This document shows positions 61,035 through 64,000 of a DNA stretch of 64,000 nt, piece after piece. The notes below the pieces were generated by a model, which saw only the letters and a program-made list of their open reading frames with translations, made no database searches and had not been told where the DNA came from. Location of the stretch: positions 124,001 to 188,000 of the forward strand of contig NZ_FNSZ01000001.1 in assembly GCF_900105245.1 (NCBI RefSeq). Reading direction: 5' to 3'. The stretch is from Streptomyces sp. 1222.5. Its GTDB lineage: Bacteria; Actinomycetota; Actinomycetes; Streptomycetales; Streptomycetaceae. Positions within the stretch are counted from its first letter, which is position 1; every line of letters begins with the position of its first letter. The position numbers and the translations under genes are program-made.

Positions 61035-61056
61035 CATGGTAACAGCTGTTACCATG
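61035..61056 (-). promoter_or_regulatory. Toxin-antitoxin operator (22-bp perfect palindrome)
   Basis: CATGGTAACAG followed by its exact reverse complement, six bases upstream of the antitoxin ATG. It is typical of an RHH-type antitoxin binding site covering the promoter. Confidence 0.9.
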
Positions 61057-61512
61057 ATGAGTGGGTGAGCCCGGCGCGGGAGGGACGGCGGTGGCCAGGG
61101 TGTCGCCCCCGCGGCGATGCGCACCCTCGGTGGTGCTGCCGGTCCTCACGGCGGCCCCGCCTGAGGGCCGCCGAACGTCCTCAGAGCGCGCGCGCTTCGT
61201 ACGCTAAATGTACGTGTCGTGTCGTGGTGGGAGACGTGGTTCGTCGGCAAAGGCACGACGAGCGTCGCGGTCTCCTTGCACCCCCTGAAGGACTGACGCG
61301 CGCGGTCGGCAGTACGCCAGCACGGTCGGGTCGGTACTCAGGGTGCCCGAGAACTCCATCAAGGTGATGGCCGGGCGTCAGCCGATGACGTCTTCGACGT
61401 TCCTCGCCTTGCCCACCGCCGACGGATTACTCGCCCCGGCAGGCTGCGGCGGGCCACCATGGCCCCGTGCAGGGCGCCGGATCGAGAGGGCCGCCCACTG
61501 TCGTGACAGGCA
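61057..61512. other. Intergenic region, 450 bases
   Basis: No gene recognised between the antitoxin promoter and the degraded frames that follow. Confidence 0.4.
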
Positions 61513-61777
61513 CTAGTCGCACACAACCGTCGCGTGCACGCCCGCCTTGACCAGAACCCCGGTCACGTCTTGGGCGGCCTCGAGCCACACGGGCTCCGTG
61601 ACCGCCACCGGTGCGCCGTCGAGCACCGCCCTGCTCTTGACAAGGCTGAAGCCGGGACAGTCCGGATCGCACGGACCGCCTCCGCCTCCATGGTGCGGTC
61701 CCCCGCCTGGGTCACCAGGACGCGGAAACCCGGCTCTTCCATCCTTCCTCCGGCGAGCCTGTCCAGGGTCAGCGTTG
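61513..61777 (-). pseudogene. Degraded reading frame
   Basis: In one minus-strand frame ADRLATLTLDRLAGGRMEEP, then GFRVLVTQAGDRTMEAEAVR; in another, DCPGFSLVKSRAVLDGAPVA, then VTEPVWLEAAQDVTGVLVKA and HATVVCD to the stop at 61513. They join in order at about 61680, so it is one gene with a frameshift. Family not recognised; it may be an element-associated hypothetical protein. Confidence 0.4.
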
Positions 61778-62119
61778 CTAGCCGGTCCGCCGACGCTGAG
61801 GCCGCGCGGGGCGCCGACCCGAGCGGCGGCCAGGAGCCGGAATGCCGTCGGCGGGTGCCACGCCGGGTGAGGAGAAGTCGCCGGGGACCTCTGGGGCGGG
61901 AGCCGGAACGGTGGCGGCAGGCTGTTCGGCGGCCCGGCGGAGGGCGGCATGCGGGATGAGCGGGGCGCGGGCGGCGCAGACTTCTTCGACGGTCCAGACG
62001 CGGCTCACGGTGGGGTCGTGACGCAGGATGAGCGTCACGGCGCCCGCGCAGTGCGTTCTGGCGTCCGGGTGTGCCTCGCACCCCGTCGAGCCGCACGCGG
62101 ATGGTGGCCGCCTGTCCAT
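61778..62119 (-). CDS. Hypothetical protein with Cys pair
   Basis: 113 residues: MDRRPPSACGSTGCEAHPDA, THCAGAVTLILRHDPTVSRV, WTVEEVCAARAPLIPHAALR, then a low-complexity Pro/Ala-rich tail with many Arg. The Cys-rich N-terminal half resembles small proteins found in Streptomyces integrative elements. The tail looks like a wrong frame. So the real end may be lost by a frameshift shared with the next remnant. Confidence 0.45.
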   Translation of the reverse strand: MDRRPPSACGSTGCEAHPDARTHCAGAVTLILRHDPTVSRVWTVEEVCAARAPLIPHAALRRAAEQPAATVPAPAPEVPGDFSSPGVAPADGIPAPGRRSGRRPARPQRRRTG

Positions 62120-62268
62120 TCGTAGAGCAGTCGCAGAGCAATCGCAGAATGTGTCGGTTCACTATGGGCTACCCGCTCCCGGCGGGACAGCAGGCCTGGG
62201 CCCGGCCGGCGACGCTGATACCGCTTGTGGTCGTCGCGACAGGCGGGGGCCCGGGCTCCACACAGCCC

Positions 62269-62297
62269 GAAGGGCGCCATCCTCGATGGCGCCCTTC
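62269..62297 (-). terminator. Hairpin terminator after CsbD gene
   Basis: GAAGGGCGCCATC and GATGGCGCCCTTC, a perfect 13-bp stem, loop CTC, starting 11 bases after the CsbD stop. Confidence 0.8.
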
Positions 62298-62307
62298 AGG
62301 ACCCGCC

Positions 62308-62499
62308 TCAGGAGCGGCGATCGGGTCGCTTTATCTCATCCTTGATGTCGCCCTTGACCTGCTGCCCTTCGCCCTTGAGTTCCTGCGCCTTGCCCTTGGC
62401 CCGCAGCTTGTCGTTCTCCGTGACCTTGCCGACGCCCTGCTTCACGTTGCCGATGGCCTCGTTCGCGAGGCCCTTGGCCTTGTCCTTGGAACCAGACAT
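62308..62499 (-). CDS. CsbD family stress protein
   Basis: 63 residues: MSGSKDKAKGLANEAIGNVK, QGVGKVTENDKLRAKGKAQE, LKGEGQQVKGDIKDEIKRPD. This is the CsbD-like pattern of Lys/Gly-rich amphipathic repeats; small unfolded-to-helical stress proteins controlled by general stress sigma factors in Bacillus and Streptomyces. GAGGAGAG lies immediately before the ATG at 62499; an upstream extension in frame is rejected. Confidence 0.93.
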   Translation of the reverse strand: MSGSKDKAKGLANEAIGNVKQGVGKVTENDKLRAKGKAQELKGEGQQVKGDIKDEIKRPDRRS

Positions 62500-62682
62500 G
62501 ACTCTCCTCTGGGTTCGGAATGAGTGAATCCCTCTACCAAGGACCGCACAGGGGGCCCTTGGCGTCCAGCTGGGGTCACCCAACCGGGCCATCAGCCCCT
62601 CGGAGTGCTGTAGGTGCGGGCGGGCGGCCGCCAGGAAGGGCTCGGTGCGTCGTCGGCGTAGCGGGCGGGGGGACGTTGCCCG

Positions 62683-63117
62683 TCAGGGCCGGCTCGTGAT
62701 CCGCTGGCTGATGTGTTCGAGGAACTCCTGCAAGCTGGACGCGGCGACCTCGAAGTCGTCGAACCAGGAGGCCGTGGTGGACTTCCAGATGTGTCCGCTG
62801 TCTGAGATCGCGAACAGATGGCCCCCGCCGTCGCTGGCGAAGACGATCGCTTCGCCGTCGACCGGAGCGGGGCCGTATTCGCGGAAGTGCTCGGCCGCCG
62901 TCGCGGGTGAATGGATGAAGTACCCGCTGTCGATGCCGGGCAGCAAGGCCTCACTGATCACCCAGTAGAGCGCGGTCAGGTCGGAGGGGATCGGCGTCAG
63001 ATCCACGAGGCCGCCCGTCGCCCGGTGGCTGTCATCGGTAGCCAGCATCAGAGCGTTCTGATCGGGCGGGAAGCCGTGCGTCCCATGGAAGGACCCGGTG
63101 AACTTCGCCAGCGCCAC
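62683..63117 (-). CDS. SUKH (SMI1/KNR4) family protein
   Basis: 144 residues. NALMLATDDSHRATGGLVDL, TALYWVISEALLPGIDSGYF, DGEAIVFASDGGGHLFAISD (the family G-D-G-G strand), SGHIWKSTTASWFDDFEVAA, SSLQEFLEHISQRI. SUKH proteins often give immunity against contact-dependent or polymorphic toxins. The N-terminal helix (normally before LL.ATD) is short, so the gene may be truncated or starts further upstream in a broken frame. No toxin gene lies beside it. Confidence 0.8.
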   Translation of the reverse strand: MALAKFTGSFHGTHGFPPDQNALMLATDDSHRATGGLVDLTPIPSDLTALYWVISEALLPGIDSGYFIHSPATAAEHFREYGPAPVDGEAIVFASDGGGHLFAISDSGHIWKSTTASWFDDFEVAASSLQEFLEHISQRITSRP

Positions 63118-63329
63118 GTCGGCCCGCTCCCATCAGGACCGGACCCACTCCGCGTCAAGCCGCTCACCAGGCACGTATCCCCCTCAAAAACGGGTGGGAC
63201 CTGCCGTCACGAGCCCGGGAAGAACCTACCGGAGGGTACAGAACGGGGTGCGATGGGAACCCACGCTGGCTCTGCTCACGAGTTTGCGTTCTGACTCACC
63301 TTCTGTGGTCCATGACTTTGGGTCACCTG

Positions 63330-63767
63330 TCACATCTCGAAGAGGGCTTCCGCTTGTGGCGGGATCGGGGGGGCGAGGACGTTGCGCAGGCGTGTGAGGT
63401 CTTGGCGCCATCTCGGCCCGTCCGTGGCCTCGTCCCACAGCTCGGCGATTTCAGACCGCTCGTCGACTACTCGGTCCAGGGCGCCGACGGCAAGCGCCCT
63501 AAGGTCGCAGGGCAACTCCGGCAGCGGCTTTGATGGGCCGTAGTTCGAGCACGCGGGCTCGCCATGAGCGTGCTGTGCGACCACCAGGGCCGCTGCGGCG
63601 ACTGCTCGCTCGGCGTCGGGGGTGATCAGGTAGTCAGCTGGATCGGCGGCGCGTTTGAGGACTCTGCGGATCATGGACTCGCGTTGTTCCATGGGTGCCT
63701 CGTCCAGGTCGCCGGCGAAGTCTGCGGCGGTGTCATTGTCGAAGGGGCCGATGTCCCAGGTGCCCAT
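63330..63767 (-). CDS. DUF4259 family protein
   Basis: 145 residues: MGTWDIGPFDNDTAADFAGD, LDEAPMEQRESMIRRVLKRA, AERAVAAAALVVAQHAHGEP, and a helical C-terminus ending NVLAPPIPPQAEALFEM. The opening MG.W..GPFDND.A.DF is diagnostic for DUF4259, a small protein family of unknown function with a conserved Trp and Asp pair. GAGGAGAG lies two bases before the ATG at 63767. Confidence 0.92.
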   Translation of the reverse strand: MGTWDIGPFDNDTAADFAGDLDEAPMEQRESMIRRVLKRAADPADYLITPDAERAVAAAALVVAQHAHGEPACSNYGPSKPLPELPCDLRALAVGALDRVVDERSEIAELWDEATDGPRWRQDLTRLRNVLAPPIPPQAEALFEM

Positions 63768-63821
63768 ATCTCTCCTCGCGTGATCCTCTGGGGATCGTCG
63801 CACTGGTCACCGACAACGAGG

Positions 63822-64000
63822 TTAGGAGGCAAGCATCACGCGCTTGCGCAGGGGCTTGAAGCGAGCGCGTCCGTACATCTGCCGTTTGATCACTCGCGCG
63901 TTGCTGCAGCGGTGATGCCGGCCTTCCTCAGCTTGCGGGCCAGGTGCTCCAACTCCGGAAGCGTCCCGGCGTACACACCGCTCACCACCCGCCGGGCCAG
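63822..64000 (-). pseudogene. C-terminal remnant of an ISL3-type transposase
   Basis: Ending at a TAA at 63822 the minus strand reads QAEEGRHHRCSNARVIKRQM, YGRARFKPLRKRVMLAS. This is the conserved end of ISL3-family DDE transposases (..EG...R.KMIKRQMYGRAGF.LLR.RV). In another frame upstream, VVSGVYAGTLPELEHLARKL fits the segment that normally lies before it, so there is an internal deletion or frameshift at about 63935. The gene runs off the window. No terminal repeat was identified. Confidence 0.6.

Overview
The window is very G+C-rich bacterial DNA with strong third-position G/C bias, SD sequences of the GGAGG type, several GTG/TTG starts, a rare TTA codon, and families typical of Streptomyces: a subtilisin-inhibitor (SSI) gene, a GlxA-type AraC regulator, TIGR03086/mycothiol-type proteins, DUF5133 and Doc-like toxins. 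I read it as part of a Streptomyces (or close relative) chromosome, probably an arm, because the right half is full of broken genes, minisatellites and a transposase remnant. No rRNA or convincing tRNA gene, CRISPR array or large biosynthetic cluster was seen.

Region 1 (1-14.3 kb) holds small stress-type genes: a SHOCT membrane protein, a sigma-like/transmembrane protein, DUF2267, hemerythrin, DUF5133, an FMN/F420-type split-barrel protein, DUF3052-like, a zinc ribbon, a STAS domain, a sirtuin, an ANTAR-domain protein. It also holds secreted cell-wall and protease genes: a transglycosylase, an L,D-transpeptidase and an M4 metalloprotease. Two of the stress genes (hemerythrin, ANTAR) carry GNNT-N15/16-GGGTA promoters like those of the SigB family.

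Region 2 (14.9-39.6 kb) is ordinary accessory metabolism and regulation. It contains a GlxA regulator divergent from a quinone-type oxidoreductase, a MOSC protein, SSI, TetR with TIGR03086, CBS protein with DEAD-box helicase and cold-shock protein, and MerR. MarR is divergent from an old-yellow-enzyme/oxidoreductase operon with three matching operator palindromes. Further on are a ComB-like protein, a HAD protein divergent from a CGNR regulator, an RibD-type reductase, a YdcF-like protein, an MFS pump, a pentameric ligand-gated ion channel homologue, a methyltransferase and a secreted protein with an aerolysin-like repeat pattern.

Region 3 (40-64 kb) is a decaying zone. At least eight reading frames are recognisably broken: a methyltransferase, a VOC protein, a SUKH protein, an APH(6)-type kinase carrying a 20-bp tandem duplication, two GNATs, a Streptomyces hypothetical and an ISL3 transposase tail. 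Intact genes among them are a chloramphenicol-phosphotransferase-like kinase, an XRE/DUF2975 pair with its operator, a TPR-like protein, an MFS pump, a Doc-like toxin/antitoxin pair with a perfect 22-bp palindrome, CsbD, SUKH and DUF4259 genes. Two secreted proteins built of NTQGGTQG-type repeats (44.3 and 50.0 kb) flank this decay zone, together with 16-bp and 17-bp minisatellites. They are the most unusual content of the window.
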